64,000 nucleotides of DNA from Oasisia sp. SBJ-2009 (Eukaryota > Annelida > Polychaeta > Sabellida > Siboglinidae), in contig OZ024865.1 of assembly GCA_964017155.1 (NCBI GenBank), positions 43,269,826 through 43,333,825 of the forward strand. Reading direction: 5' to 3'. Positions 1 through 13,432 of the stretch are shown here, piece after piece. The translations under genes and the position numbers were made by a program. Each line of letters begins with the position of its first letter. The stretch's first letter is position 1. The notes below the pieces were generated by a model. That model did no database searches. It was not told the origin of the DNA and saw only the letters and a program-made list of their open reading frames with translations.

Positions 1-1255
1 GCGAACGCGAACGCGAACGCGAACGCGAACGCGAACGCGAACGCGAACGCGAACGCGAACGCGAACGCGAACGCGAACGCGAACGCGAACGCGAACGCGA
101 ACGCGAACGCGAACGCGAACGCGAACGCGAACGCGAACGCGAACGCGAACGCGAACGCGAACGCGAACGCGAACGCGAACGCGAACGCGAACGCGAACGC
201 GAACGCGAACGCGAACGCGAACGCGAACGCGAACGCGAACGCGAACGCGAACGCGAACGCGAACGCGAACGCGAACGCGAACGCGAACGCGACCGCGAAC
301 GCGAACGCGAACGCGAACGCGAACGCGAACGCGAACGCGAACGCGAACGCGAACGCGAACGCGAACGCGAACGCGAACGCGAACGCGAACGCGAACGCGA
401 ACGCGAACGCGAACGCGAACGCGAACGGCGTTGGCGTTGGCGTTGGCGTTGGCGTTGGCGTTGGCGTTGGCGTTGGCGTTGGCGTTGGCGTTGGCGTTGG
501 CGTTGGCGTTGGCGTTCGCGTTCGCGTTCGCGTTCGCGTTCGCGTTCGCTTTGGCGTTCGCGTTCACGTTCACGTTCACGTTCACGTTCACGTTCACGTT
601 CACGTTCACGTTCACGTTCACGTTCACGTTCACGTTCACGTTCACGTTCACGTTCACGTTCACGTTCACGTTCACGTTCACGTTCACGTTCACGTTCACG
701 TTCACGTTCACGTTCACGTTCACGTTCACGTTCACGTTCACGTTCACGTTCACGTTCACGTTCACGTTCACGTTCACGTTCACGTTCACGTTCACGTTCA
801 CGTTCACGTTCACGTTCACGTTCACGTTCACGTTCACGTTCACGTTCACGTTCACGTTCACGTTCACGTTCACGTTCACGTTCACGTTCACGTTCACGTT
901 CACGTTCACGTTCACGTTCACGTTCACGTTCACGTTCACGTTCACGTTCACGTTCACGTTCACGTTCACGTTCACGTTCACGTTCACGTTCACGTTCACG
1001 TTCACGTTCACGTTCACGTTCACGTTCACGTTCACGTTCACGTTCACGTTCACGTTCACGTTCACGTTCACGTTCACGTTCACGTTCACGTTCACGTTCA
1101 CGTTCACGTTCACGTTCACGTTCACGTTCACGTTCACGTTCACGTTCACGTTCACGTTCACGTTCACGTTCACGTTCACGTTCACGTTCACGTTCACGTT
1201 CAGGCTCTGCCTTAGCCTCATCCTCAACATCAGGCTCAGTCTCAGGTTCAGGCAC
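1..1255. repeat. Hexanucleotide array A, copy 0 (cut by window start)
   Basis: This is a pure hexamer array in homogeneous blocks: (GCGAAC)n at 1-426 with a single GCGACC variant near 291, (GTTGGC)n at 427-514, (GTTCGC)n to about 562, and (GTTCAC)n to 1201. It then decays into degenerate six-base steps (AGGCTC, AGCCTC, ATCCTC, AGTCTC) up to about 1255. The same degenerate 3' edge closes every array A in the window. The GCGAAC block is the reverse complement of the GTTCGC block found at this place in the other units. The hexamers contain no stop codon in several frames, so long dipeptide reading frames (Arg-Val, Ala-Leu, Thr-Phe types) arise trivially and are not genes. Confidence 0.95.
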
Positions 1256-1925
1256 TGGAAGACACAGTTCTAATCACGTTGTGTAAATGTCCGAACGATT
1301 ACGTGGCTATGAAACATTGACTCGTGTACACCGTTTTTGTGATGGAGCAATTAAACTGGCATATATAAGTGGATGTGTTAATAATGCATAATAATGCGTG
1401 ATTTGTGTAGGCAACCGAAATGTATAACAGACAAAGTAGCGATAGACAGCGGTCACCCTTGCATACATAGTTTTTCCATCACGTCGACGAAGTATCCCTA
1501 GTTCTACTAAAAAAGCAGTCATTTCTCAAAGTGTTTTATATGTTGCAATTGATTAATATTTTATGACGGCGTCACTTTGTCGAGGTAAGTATCGTTAGCA
1601 AGTCAGCCAAAGGAACGTTTTATCATAATCCATCAAAAACAAATCCTACAATGTATGCTAGTCGGGCATACATCACCTCTATAAAAACATATACAACCAT
1701 ACATTATTGGTGCTCTGAGACGTTTCGTTGAAACAGCTTGTTAGTTTAACGATAAGAAGAGGTATGCCACATGAAATAGTAAAACGTAGTGAAATGTGGC
1801 TGATGCTCATATATCAGTCATAAAAATAATTCCGTAAAAATGAAACGGAAGCTGTCCCAGTAATTGTATGTTCGATAGTTTTTCGCATGACATGGTACTG
1901 AGGATTTAGTATTTGTCTGAGCTCA
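1256..1925. other. Inter-array spacer, unit 1
   Basis: Unique-looking AT-rich DNA between arrays A and B, repeated in every unit (12109, 22491, 32388 and 42631 onward) at high identity. I see no convincing gene in it. A 71-codon antisense frame is kept in each unit only because the units are near copies. A diverged version of this spacer is recognisable twice in the relic region at 54.8-56.6 kb. Confidence 0.7.
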
Positions 1926-2480
<555 letters not shown>

Positions 2481-3062
2481 TAATGTGTTATTTATATAGC
2501 GTGATATATCAATACACGATACGGGAATAATTAACACCATACATCATTTATGTATCTATTCGGTCTTTCCTTATCCTTTGTAAGGGCCGATTAAAAACAT
2601 CTAAAACGTTTAAACAATTCTTGAAAGTTGATCATTTAAATAAAAACTGACATTCCTTTATCATTGGTATAGTTTAAGTATCATCATCATAAACATACCT
2701 TTATCAATATAATTCCATTAAATATATGTATAGTACCTTTGTGTTGGACAACTATTTCTTGCCAGTTCACAATAATGTCGTTTTTGTAATCCTTTGCGTG
2801 CATGTACTAATTGCGACTGTATGTCTGCGGCACATTAGTCATCTGAATGTCGCAATGCAACTATTCATTCCTCTATGTAAAATATGCATGTTTTATAAAC
2901 AATATGTGTTGTTTTTACTGGAATAATGAGTAAAAATGCTATACTGCTGTGCGCTGTTTATACGAAACAAAATAGTTAGACAACTACGTTGTTTGACAAA
3001 AAGTATTAGTCTGACGTGTTAAATCTGCACCAACTATCCCGCGTGTAAAGATGATGGCAAAG
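2481..3062. other. Promoter-distal upstream region, unit 1
   Basis: AT-rich sequence between array B and the promoter, conserved in units 1-4 and deleted in unit 5. It contains a 66-codon hydrophobic frame at 2726-2926 that matches no family I recognise; its conservation is explained by recent unit duplication. Units 1 and 2 keep an ~18-bp stretch near 2630-2648 that units 3 and 4 both lack, which is a useful marker of unit relationships. Confidence 0.6.
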
Positions 3063-3122
3063 TATAAAACAAATTATGACGTGCAACGAAACGTGATTTA
3101 TAGGGTCGCAATGGTATAAATA
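3063..3122 (+). promoter_or_regulatory. Core promoter with two TATA boxes, gene 1
   Basis: TATAAAA lies at 3063-3069 and TATAAATA at 3115-3122, 52 bp apart. The second lies about 78 bp upstream of a strong splice donor (CTTG|GTAAGTAAG, exon end 3193), which leaves room for a short non-coding first exon starting near 3146. The arrangement is the same in units 2-4. Use of either box is inferred from position only. Confidence 0.65.
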
Positions 3123-3145
3123 CAGAGAACGTTTCATATAACATT

Positions 3146-3193
3146 ACCTTTGGCATCATTTGACGAACTGTCGGTGACAACGTAGTCTGCTTG
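3146..3193 (+). other. Non-coding exon 1 (5' UTR), gene 1
   Basis: The start is inferred about 30 bp below TATAAATA. The end is set by the donor GTAAGTAAG at 3194. The next acceptor, a pyrimidine-rich stretch ending TTTCAG at 3526, opens the exon carrying the ATG, so the 5' UTR intron is 3194-3526 (333 bp). No upstream ATG is needed to explain translation. Confidence 0.6.
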
Positions 3194-3541
3194 GTAAGTA
3201 AGACTGTTCTACTTCTACGGTTATTCTTCTATAATATTCGCAACGTTATGACAGTAAGTCTTACATTTTGTGTGTCGAAAAATTTGAAATGTGAAGTAAA
3301 TTGACAGTAGGGGCACGCAACAAGAACACGATAGTTACAATACTTAATCTTTATTCGATACAAGTTATCATGCAATGCACCAATTGGCCTAGTTGAACGT
3401 TATCTTCGCATGTGTTGCATTAGCTGATCAAAACTACAACGTTTGATTGTGGCAATAGCTACATTGCATGGATTACTAGAATGGTAAGATGTCATCCAAT
3501 TTCCTGACAGTTATGTTTAATTTCAGAATAAAACGGACACC

Positions 3542-5549
<2,008 letters not shown>

Positions 5550-6583
5550 GCTGATGAAAAGTAGGTGCTATACCGTATTACCTACGTCAGCAGATTAATG
5601 AAAGTTGTTATTTAATAGTCATTGTGATCTTCGATTTCTACTCAATATTGTTGTTTATTAGAATACATAATTGCTGGTGTTTATTCACGCCATTCGTGTT
5701 ATCTTATTAATATTTTTTTCGAAATGAAACACGTTGCCATCATTTAAATCAATTTTGAAACAGGATTCGGAAATTAGATATTATGTTGAACGGTCTTGCT
5801 TCATATTTAATTTTACAACACCAATAATGATGGTGTATGAAACATAATTTTGTTATAGTGGTATTGTTTTTTGGAGAATAATTGTTTATTTCATACTGTT
5901 TGGATTGCAATAAGAACTATGCAACTACTTGCGCTATCGTCATTTCAAAGCATAGTTATATTGGCTATTAAAGAGGTTTGTTTGGTTTAATTCAGATTCA
6001 ATATGTGACTGTTTCAGTGGCAGTCACTGGTCAATGTCTTTCTTCAAAGACAGACGCAACAGGCTGGCAAGTTCTGATGGGAGAATAATCGAATGTCATC
6101 TACGTGTTTGCCTGTCTAAACAATGACTTTGTGAATATTTGGCAACAATAAAACTACAACTGTTCAGTTGATATGCTGTGTTAGCGTCATTATTTCAACA
6201 TGTTTAGACGTTATGCAGAACGTTGCTAGCCACTACACAATATACCGTGCCTGACACTATGCATGCTTTCATCAACACATATATGTTTATTGTTATAGTT
6301 ATCACGCTATTTGTAGAGTGAACTCTCAAGTATTACCTTTTATGTCATTGTACGTTTACTTACCATTTAACCACATGGCAATGTGGACAGTAAAAGCAAG
6401 ATAGTCAGTAACCTAAATAACTATAATAAACTAAACCTGTCAATATTTGGCGTATTTTTACTATGAGTAATAATCTGCCGTTAAGCCTCGTGTGATAATA
6501 AGTTGAGAACACTTACATATACATGGACATACACGCGCACGCTCACACGTAGAAACACACATACACGTACCGTTTATGTGTCT
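5550..6583 (+). other. 3' UTR and first downstream spacer, gene 1
   Basis: AT-rich sequence after the exon 4 stop. The part up to about 6170 is the likely 3' UTR because a conserved AATAAA lies at 6147-6152. The rest is spacer with no gene seen. It is well conserved in units 2-4 and visibly diverged in unit 5. Confidence 0.55.
6147..6152 (+). terminator. Poly(A) signal, gene 1
   Basis: AATAAA inside CAACAATAAAACTAC, followed by a GT-rich stretch. The site is kept in all five forward units (17094, 27210, 37186, 46894) and on the minus strand of the inverted copy (61423-61428). It lies ~600 bases after the exon 4 stop. Confidence 0.6.
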
Positions 6584-6602
6584 AGCTCTCTCTCTATCTC
6601 TT

Positions 6603-6634
<32 letters not shown>

Positions 6635-6690
6635 TCTATCGCACTCTCTCTCTCTCTCTCTCTCTCGCCCTCACTCTTTCTCTCTCCCTG
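6584..6690. repeat. (CT)n microsatellite, unit 1
   Basis: A CTCT run with ATCT and GCACT interruptions. It recurs at the same place in every unit, with lengths that differ between units. Confidence 0.95.
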
Positions 6691-7317
6691 TGTGTTGTCT
6701 GTTTCTCCTTATTCGCTCATTCACACAGTTGATATGGCGGTTCACATATAAACCAATATATATATGGCTACGTGTCTACTTTTATATGGATGCACACGTG
6801 TGCATTTGTCTAAGTGCATCCAGTATAATTGGCTATGTTGTTGTGTTTACGAGAGAAAAAATATCATATGTTCCTCTTAGCAGATGGAAACGACCAATAG
6901 TTCTTTTTTATTTCATGTTCTTGTCACTATTAGACACACAACAAAACAATAGCTCACACTCTATATTATATAGTGCAGTCCAGAAAACAATCGATATTGT
7001 TTCTCTCCTTATTTTAACCGTTCTGCAGAAAAAAGTTTGTCGGCGGTACGCATATAATGGTCATGTTAAAAAAAAAGAATTAACGTAGTTATTGCTACAA
7101 CTTTTTAAAGAAACGTTAAGTACATATTCTGAGTGAACAACTCGTTTCGTTATCATTAATAACACAAAATGTTACGTTGAACACCATATTCGAAATTGTT
7201 GCTGATTACATGCTCACAATATTTGCGTTTTATTGTTCTCAAATACCATTTTGAGTTAGCTGGAACAGGTTTACAATCTAAACAACAATAACATATATTT
7301 GGCCGTGATAATAAGTT
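6691..7317. other. Spacer, unit 1
   Basis: AT-rich non-coding DNA shared with the other units and, inverted, with about 60,250-60,870. Open frames here extend from the CT repeat and have no family resemblance. Confidence 0.55.
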
Positions 7318-8353
7318 CCCTGGGACCGGCCATGGCCGATTAATCGGCCCTAGACACCTTCCCGCATAAACACATTTTTCGTTTGCGTAATCAGTAACCG
7401 ACCCGCGCACATTTGGTATAATCGGGTAGCTGACAGATTTTTCAAAATGGTGTATATTTATTCATGAGCAGTTTGAATGACAGCGAGTTACACACGGCCG
7501 GACAAAACACGTGATAAATGTTATGCCCAAATTTGGGTGGTTTACTACGCCTGCCGTGACGAATTTACGCACCCATTCATAAAGGCCCGACCCCCGCATA
7601 CGTGGTACCAATAGAAAGCGCTGTTCTTGCCCAATCAGGGAAAAATAAACATGGGAATGAAACTGGTTCAGCGAATCAGAAGCAAGCTTTCAAACACCGC
7701 GTCATCTTCCAGCCGGCGAAGCCGTAAACAACAAGATGGCGGCCAGTCGCGTCGAAGGAGTTTCCAGATGCAAACGTTTACTTCGGAATATCTCAAGTTA
7801 CCGCGTCTATGTTTCGACAAGACAACTGACAGTATTCAAGAATGTGTCTATTATACTAGTTCAAATAGTTAGAACAACTTTGGTTGCTTTTTTGTGTGAC
7901 CATTTGTCAGCGCAACATCTCACCGGCCGCGCCGCGGGTTTGCGCCGCCGGCGAATGTACCAGCAATCGGCCGGCCTAAAATGGCCTACCGCGATGTCGA
8001 AAAAAATTCGACAAAATAAAAGTTCTCAACGGATTTGATTCATTTTTGTTTTATTTGGGAGCTAATATGTATGGCTACGTTTGCCTCACTGGAAGTAGGA
8101 AATGTGTCCGTTCAGTAATTATTTAGGAACGGGATAGTGCGTTTATTTTTTCCATATTTTTTTGGATGACGTTCAGCTAATAATATCACCGTGATTGTCT
8201 GACATAATAGAGATAATATAATTTTATTATAATAAAGAATTAATTTGGCAGTAAAATGATATATAATTCACATTTTTACGATTAGTATTTGCAGAGTTAT
8301 GATTTTTATTGTAACAGCATGCAAAACTGAATTTTCGCTGGCCGGTCGCAGGG
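7318..8353. mobile_element. 1,036-bp insertion private to unit 1, with terminal inverted repeats
   Basis: Units 2-4 read ATAAGTT-TTAA-TGTATG at this point. Unit 1 reads ATAAGTT, then 1,036 bp, then TGTATG, so the insert sits exactly where the TTAA is. Its ends are CCCTGGGACCGGCC (7318-7331) and GGCCGGTCGCAGGG (8340-8353), inverted repeats matching at 13 of 14 positions. No transposase is seen, so it looks like a non-autonomous DNA transposon. CCC...GGG termini at a TTAA recall piggyBac-type elements, but the expected TTAA duplication is missing. It is GC-richer than its surroundings in places, and holds small open frames of 81 and 100 codons (7627-7872 and 7736-8038) that I do not recognise. 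Confidence 0.65.
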
Positions 8354-9832
8354 TGTATGTTCATGTATCAGCGAGTGTCTGCACCAAACATATCTCGCCA
8401 CGCATTGCAGTACTTTTGAAGTAGTTTTCTTGTCAAAATGCCTTTGATAGTGTATTCTTTTTCGAGCTGCTTACGCGTTCCTACCTTTATATTATTATGT
8501 TTCAATTAAGTTATCGATTCTAACTGATGACAACTGATATGAAGCTATGTAAGATTGCTTGTTTAGGGTGAGATGATGCGGTTTTCGTGTGGATGATCGC
8601 AACAGTAGGTAATTATTCAATATGTATGTTATGGTCGGGTATAGACGCACGCCAATACCGTCATTTTATGCAATGCTACCTGATCAGCTAATTAATTTCA
8701 TGACAGATGATCACAGGTATTTTGGACATTGTTTTTTTCATTATTTTATCATATAGCTTATATCGTTGAATTATAAATAGGTGTTCTAATTTTAAAATAT
8801 TGAACATTTAAAGATGGGATCAGTGTGTGCTATAAATTTGCTTTCATCGGTTATTCGGATAGCTATTTTTGAAGTTTAAATAGTCTGCTTATGTTAGCTA
8901 AATTGCCACGAATGTTACTATACCAAGCAACTAGACCAAATGATAAATGGGGTTGAACTAAGGCATTATATATTTGTTTTAATATTCACGACTGTAACAG
9001 TGGGTTCAGTTTATTAATTATTACTAATAACTGGGCAATGTTCTTGCATTTGTCTTTTGGATTTTTTTTCCAGTTAAGGTTTTTATCAATCCATATACCT
9101 GAATTAAATTCCAACACTTTGTGTACGACCTTCTATCCCCTTTTCCGACATCTAAAATTTGTAGTATTTTTATATGAGAATGTGAATACTATGAAACATT
9201 CAATCCCATTAGAAAATATATTTTATGTTACTGTAATTATATATCAATAGATTGATGTCTTATTCGTCTCCTCTAAGCAAGTGTTCGTTATTCACATATC
9301 TTCGTCTGCTTCGTCTGACGACACTGATAATCGTGACGCTGCTGGGATTGTGAAAATGAGGCATTATGTATTTTCTAGGCACACACCCAGCAGTTGGCGT
9401 TAAGATATGGTTCCATCCTCTCACAAATCAGGGTCATACATCATTTAAATGGTACGTTTATATGTTTGGACATTGTTGATCAAAGGTTTAAAATCCCCTA
9501 CCAGTTTAACATTACTGCCTACGCATACATGCCTTTAAAATGTCTGTATAGAATGATAATGGCACTCGCTTAATATTGTCCTCAACTTGTTTACACATAT
9601 CACAGAAACATAAACACCAAACTGTAGTAACATGCATTCTCCTATATGACAGTTGCGATGCATATGCTATGCGTGAGTCTTTGACTGTGAATGTAGGCCG
9701 AACCTGTCATGGGTCGATCATCTGGGATTCGACATGTCAACCTCCATCCGGGGTCGCCACCCGGCCAGGGCCGATTCCATACGCATCCCGAACCGACTAA
9801 AATCTTTCTTTGAGAAAATATGCCCCAACACC
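8354..9832. other. Spacer with short GC-rich island, unit 1
   Basis: Non-coding AT-rich DNA shared by all full units. A GC-rich island of about 110 bp at 9692-9800 stands out from the background. It is kept in units 2-4 and, inverted, near 59,040-59,150. I cannot assign it to a known element. Confidence 0.5.
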
Positions 9833-9944
9833 CGCCCCCCCCCCCCCCCGAGTAGTATAAATATAATTCCTAAACATATTCATGATATATATATCTATAT
9901 ATCTCTCTCTCTGTGTGTATCTATATATCTATCTCCCTCTCTCG
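9833..9944. repeat. Poly-C tract and TA/CT microsatellite, unit 1
   Basis: A homopolymer of about 15 C near 9835-9849 is followed by mixed TATATC and CTCT repeats. The counterparts at 19746, 29884 and 39811 have longer pure (TA)n runs and different C counts. Homopolymer lengths here may also reflect sequencing error. Confidence 0.9.
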
Positions 9945-10632
9945 GAGAGCGTGATAGTGTGAAAGGATGAGAGGATAAAAGTAAGTCAGCATAAGACAAT
10001 GAGGGTACGCGATAATGAGAGTATGAAAGTATGAACAGTATGACATACAGTATAACAGTATGAAAGAATGGTAGTGTGAGAATAAGATAGCATAATGGCA
10101 TAAAGGTAAGAGGATATGAGAGTATGAGGCTATAAGAATATAAGAATAGGTGAGAGGATGAATGAATGAGAAGATGAAACTATGAGAATACGAGAGTATG
10201 AGAGCATGACACTATGATAGTATGAGATTACGAGAGGACGAAAATATGCTAGTATAACAGTTTGAAAGTATAAGAGGACGAACGAATGATAGTGTGAGAG
10301 TATGAAAATCTGAACATATGAAAATATGAATGTATGAAAGAATGACAGTATGGCAGCATTACAGTATAGGAGTAAGAGATAATGAGAGCGTGAAAGTTTG
10401 AGAGAATGAGAGTATGAAACTATGATACTATGATAGTATGATATTATGAGAATATGATAATTGTGAAAGTGTGGAAATGTTGTTAAAGTATTGTGAAAGT
10501 GTTGTGAAAGCGTGAACATCTGAAAACCTAATGTATGATTGTATGAACGAATGACATGTTGAATATGCGAAAATATGAATGAAATATTGACGAAATGAAA
10601 TAATGAATTAATGCATTAAAATATGAAAGTAT
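9945..10632. repeat. Degenerate TATGA-type minisatellite, unit 1
   Basis: About 690 bp dominated by irregular 7-10 base steps around GAGTATGA, GAAAGTATGA and GAGAATGA. The strand shown is rich in A and G and nearly free of C. It recurs at 19936-20622, 30013-30702 and 39949-40634, and inverted at 58187-58872. Long antisense frames rich in Ser, His, Tyr, Ile and Leu come from the repeat and are not treated as genes. Confidence 0.85.
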
Positions 10633-11210
10633 TGGCGTAAGAATTTGAGAAGTATGCATGTCATTATTTGAACAAACAGCAGTTTATCTGTCAATGCGTA
10701 AATTACTATCAATGTGGTTTTTTTCGAGGGTGAGAGAGCGAGCGGATGTGCGTGTTTTTTATGTTCGAGTTGATGCGAGGTACGGGGTAGAGAGAGAGAC
10801 AGACAGAGTTCGCATACAAGTGCGTCAATCATTGTGTCAGTTTTTGTGTGTTATTGCGTGCTCGAGTGTTGCGTGTTTGAATGTATGTAACTGTTTTTGT
10901 TTGTTTCATCTGACATGTCTAACGTAGGTGCGCCAGTGGTTTTCACAACAGTCAGAATTTTGCTGTCGGAGGTGTTTGATTGGTTTAGGATACATTGCTC
11001 CGTTACCTGACTTGCTAACGCAGAGAAGCACCTACGGAGAGCTGTGCTGCGACACAGTTTGAAGACAAAAACACAGCTTACATATACCGACGTTCCAAAT
11101 GAGACTAGACTTTCGCGATCTACATTGAAAGCTGGATTGACATTTCAACAATATATCTTGAATATGTGTAACGTTTATGAGACATTAGTTAGATGCAAAA
11201 TAACAAACAA
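10633..11210. other. Spacer before array A, unit 1/2 boundary
   Basis: Conserved non-coding DNA leading to the sharp edge of array A (AACAAACAAGTTTCAC). It is repeated at 20623, 30703 and 40635 and inverted at about 57,520-58,186. No gene is seen. Confidence 0.55.
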
Positions 11211-11475
11211 GTTTCACGTTCGCGTTCGCGTTCGCGTTCGCGTTCGCGTTCGCGTTCGCGTTCGCGTTCGCGTTCGCGTTCGCGTTCGCGTTCGCGTTCG
11301 CGTTCGCGTTCGCGTTCGCGTTCGCGTTCGCGTTCGCGTTCGCGTTCGCGTTCGCGTTCGCGTTCGCGTTCGCGTTCGCGTTCGCGTTCGCGTTCGCGTT
11401 CGCGTTCGCGTTCGCGTTCGCGTTCGCGTTCGCGTTCGCGTTCGCGTTCGCGTTCGCGTTCGCGTTCGCGTTCGC

Positions 11476-11506
<31 letters not shown>

Positions 11507-12108
11507 TTCCCGTTCCCGTTCCCGTTCGCGCTCGCGCTCGCGCTCGCGCTCGCGCTCGCGCTCGCGTTCGCGTTCGCGTTCGCGTTCGCGTTCGCGTTCG
11601 CGTTCGCGTTCGCGTTCGCGTTCGCGTTCGCGTTCGCGTTCGCGTTCGCGTTCGCGTTCGCGTTCGCGTTCGCGTTCGCGTTCGCGTTCGCGTTCGCGTT
11701 CGCGTTCGCGTTCGCGTTGGCGTTGGCGTTGGCGTTGGCGTTGGCGTTGGCGTTGGCGTTGGCGTTGGCGTTGGCGTTGGCGTTGGCGTTGGCGTTGGCG
11801 TTGGCGTTGGCGTTGGCGTTGGCGTTGGCGTTGGCGTTGGCGTTGGCGTTGGCGTTGGCGTTGGCGTTGGCGTTGGCGTTGGCGTTGGCGTTGGCGTTGG
11901 CGTTGGCGTTGGCGTTGGCGTTGGCGTTGGCGTTGGCGTTGGCGTTGGCGTTGGCGTTGGCGTTGGCGTTCGCGTTCGCGTTCGCGTTGGCGTTCGCGTT
12001 CGCGTTCGCGTTCGCGTTCGCGTTCACGTTCACGTTCACGTTCACGTTCAGGCTCTGCCCTAGCCTCATCCTCAACATCAGGCTCAGGCTCAGTCTCAGG
12101 TTCAGGCA
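11211..12108. repeat. Hexanucleotide array A, unit 2
   Basis: Blocks in order: GTTCGC (11217-11500), GTTCCC, GCTCGC (about 11526-11565), GTTCGC to 11716, GTTGGC to about 11970, a short GTTCGC patch, GTTCAC to 12050, then the degenerate edge. This block plan is shared with the next array (21204) but not with those at 31282 and 41217. Confidence 0.95.
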
Positions 12109-12779
12109 CTGGAAGACACAGTTCTAATCACGTTGTGTAAATGTCCGAACGATTACGTGGCTATGAAACATTGACTGATGTACACCGTTTTTGTGATGGA
12201 GCAATTAAACTGGCATATATAAGTGGATGTGTTAATAATGCATAAAAATGCGTGATTTGTTTAGGCAACCGAAATGTATAACAGACAAAGTAGCGATAGA
12301 CAGCGGTCACCCTTGCGTACATAGTTTTTGCATCACGTCGACGAAGTATCCCTAGTTCTACAAAAAAAGCAGTCATTTCTCAAAGTGTTTTATATGTTGC
12401 AATTGATTAATATTTTATGACGGCGTCACTCTGTCGAGGTAAGTATAGTTAGCAAGTCAGCCAAAGGAACGTTTTATCATAATCCATCAAAAACAAATCC
12501 TACAATGTATGCTAGTCGGGCATACATCACCTCTATAAAAACATATACAACCATACATTATTGGTGCTCGGAGACGTTTCATTGAAACAGCTTGTTAGTT
12601 TAACGATAAGAAGAGGTATGCCACATGAAATAGTTAAACGTAGTGAAATGTGGCTGATGCTAATATCAGTCATTAAAATAATTATGTAAAAATGAAACGG
12701 AAGCTGTCCCAGTAATTGTATGTTCGATAGTTTTTCGCATGACATGGTACTGAGGATTTAGTATTTGTCTGAGCTCAGT
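12109..12779. other. Inter-array spacer, unit 2
   Basis: Near copy of 1256-1925 with scattered single-base differences. No gene is seen. Confidence 0.65.
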
Positions 12780-12820
<41 letters not shown>

Positions 12821-13221
12821 CCCCTCCCGCTCCCGCTCCCGCTCCCGCTCCCGCTCCCGCTCCCGCTCCCGCTCCCGCTCCCGCTCCCGCTCCCGCTCCC
12901 GCTCCCGGTCCCGCTCCCGCTCCCGCTCCCGCTCCCGCTCCCGCTCCCGCTCCCGCTCCCGCTCGCGCTCCCGCTCCCGCTCCCGCTCCCGCTCCCGCTC
13001 CCGCTCCCGCTCCCGCTCCCGCTCCCGCTCCCGCTCCCGCTCCCGCTCCCGCTCCCGCTCCCGCTCCCGCTCCCGCTCCCGCTCCCGCTCCCGCTCCCGC
13101 TCCCGCTCACGCTCCCGCTCCCGCTCCCGCTCCCGCTCCCGCTCCCGCTCCCGCTCCCGCTCCCGCTCCCGCTCCCGCTCCCGCTCCCGCTCCCGCTCCC
13201 GCTCCGGCTCCGGCTCCGGTT

Positions 13222-13256
<35 letters not shown>

Positions 13257-13432
13257 TGCAACTCCAGCTGCAGCTCCAGCTCCAGCTCCAGCTCCAGCTG
13301 CAGCTCCAGCTCCAGCTCCAGCTCCAGCTCCAGCTCCAGCTCCAGCTCCAGCTCCAGTTCCACCTCCAGCTCCAACTCCAGCTCCAGGTACATTTCCAGC
13401 GCCAGCTCCAGCTTCAGCGCCAGTGCCAGTGT
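12780..13432. repeat. Hexanucleotide array B, unit 2
   Basis: A short GCGCCC block (to about 12820) is followed by a very long GCTCCC block (to about 13200), then GCTCCG and GCTCCA. This is the longest array B in the window and the only one where GCTCCC dominates. Confidence 0.95.

Noticed and set aside
1..1200. Telomeric repeats
   Set aside because: The hexamers (GTTCAC, GTTCGC, GTTGGC) are not TTAGGG or known telomere variants, and the arrays are interstitial and repeated every 10 kb.
431..1273. Long dipeptide reading frames across the hexamer arrays (also at 11.0-12.1, 21.0-22.5, 31.1-32.4, 41.0-42.7 kb and in the array B regions)
   Set aside because: A six-base repeat without stop codons opens several frames on both strands at once. 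Frame lengths follow array length, and there is no independent coding signal.
2726..2926. 66-codon hydrophobic frame repeated in units 1-4
   Set aside because: Present only because the units are near copies; it is deleted in unit 5, has no recognisable family and no splice context.
7627..8038. Small frames of 81 and 100 codons inside the 1,036-bp insertion, as a possible transposase
   Set aside because: Too short, overlapping, and without any transposase motif.
10130..10519. Antisense 129-179 codon frames rich in Ser/His/Tyr/Ile/Leu over the TATGA minisatellite
   Set aside because: Composition follows the repeat; length varies between units by chance stops.
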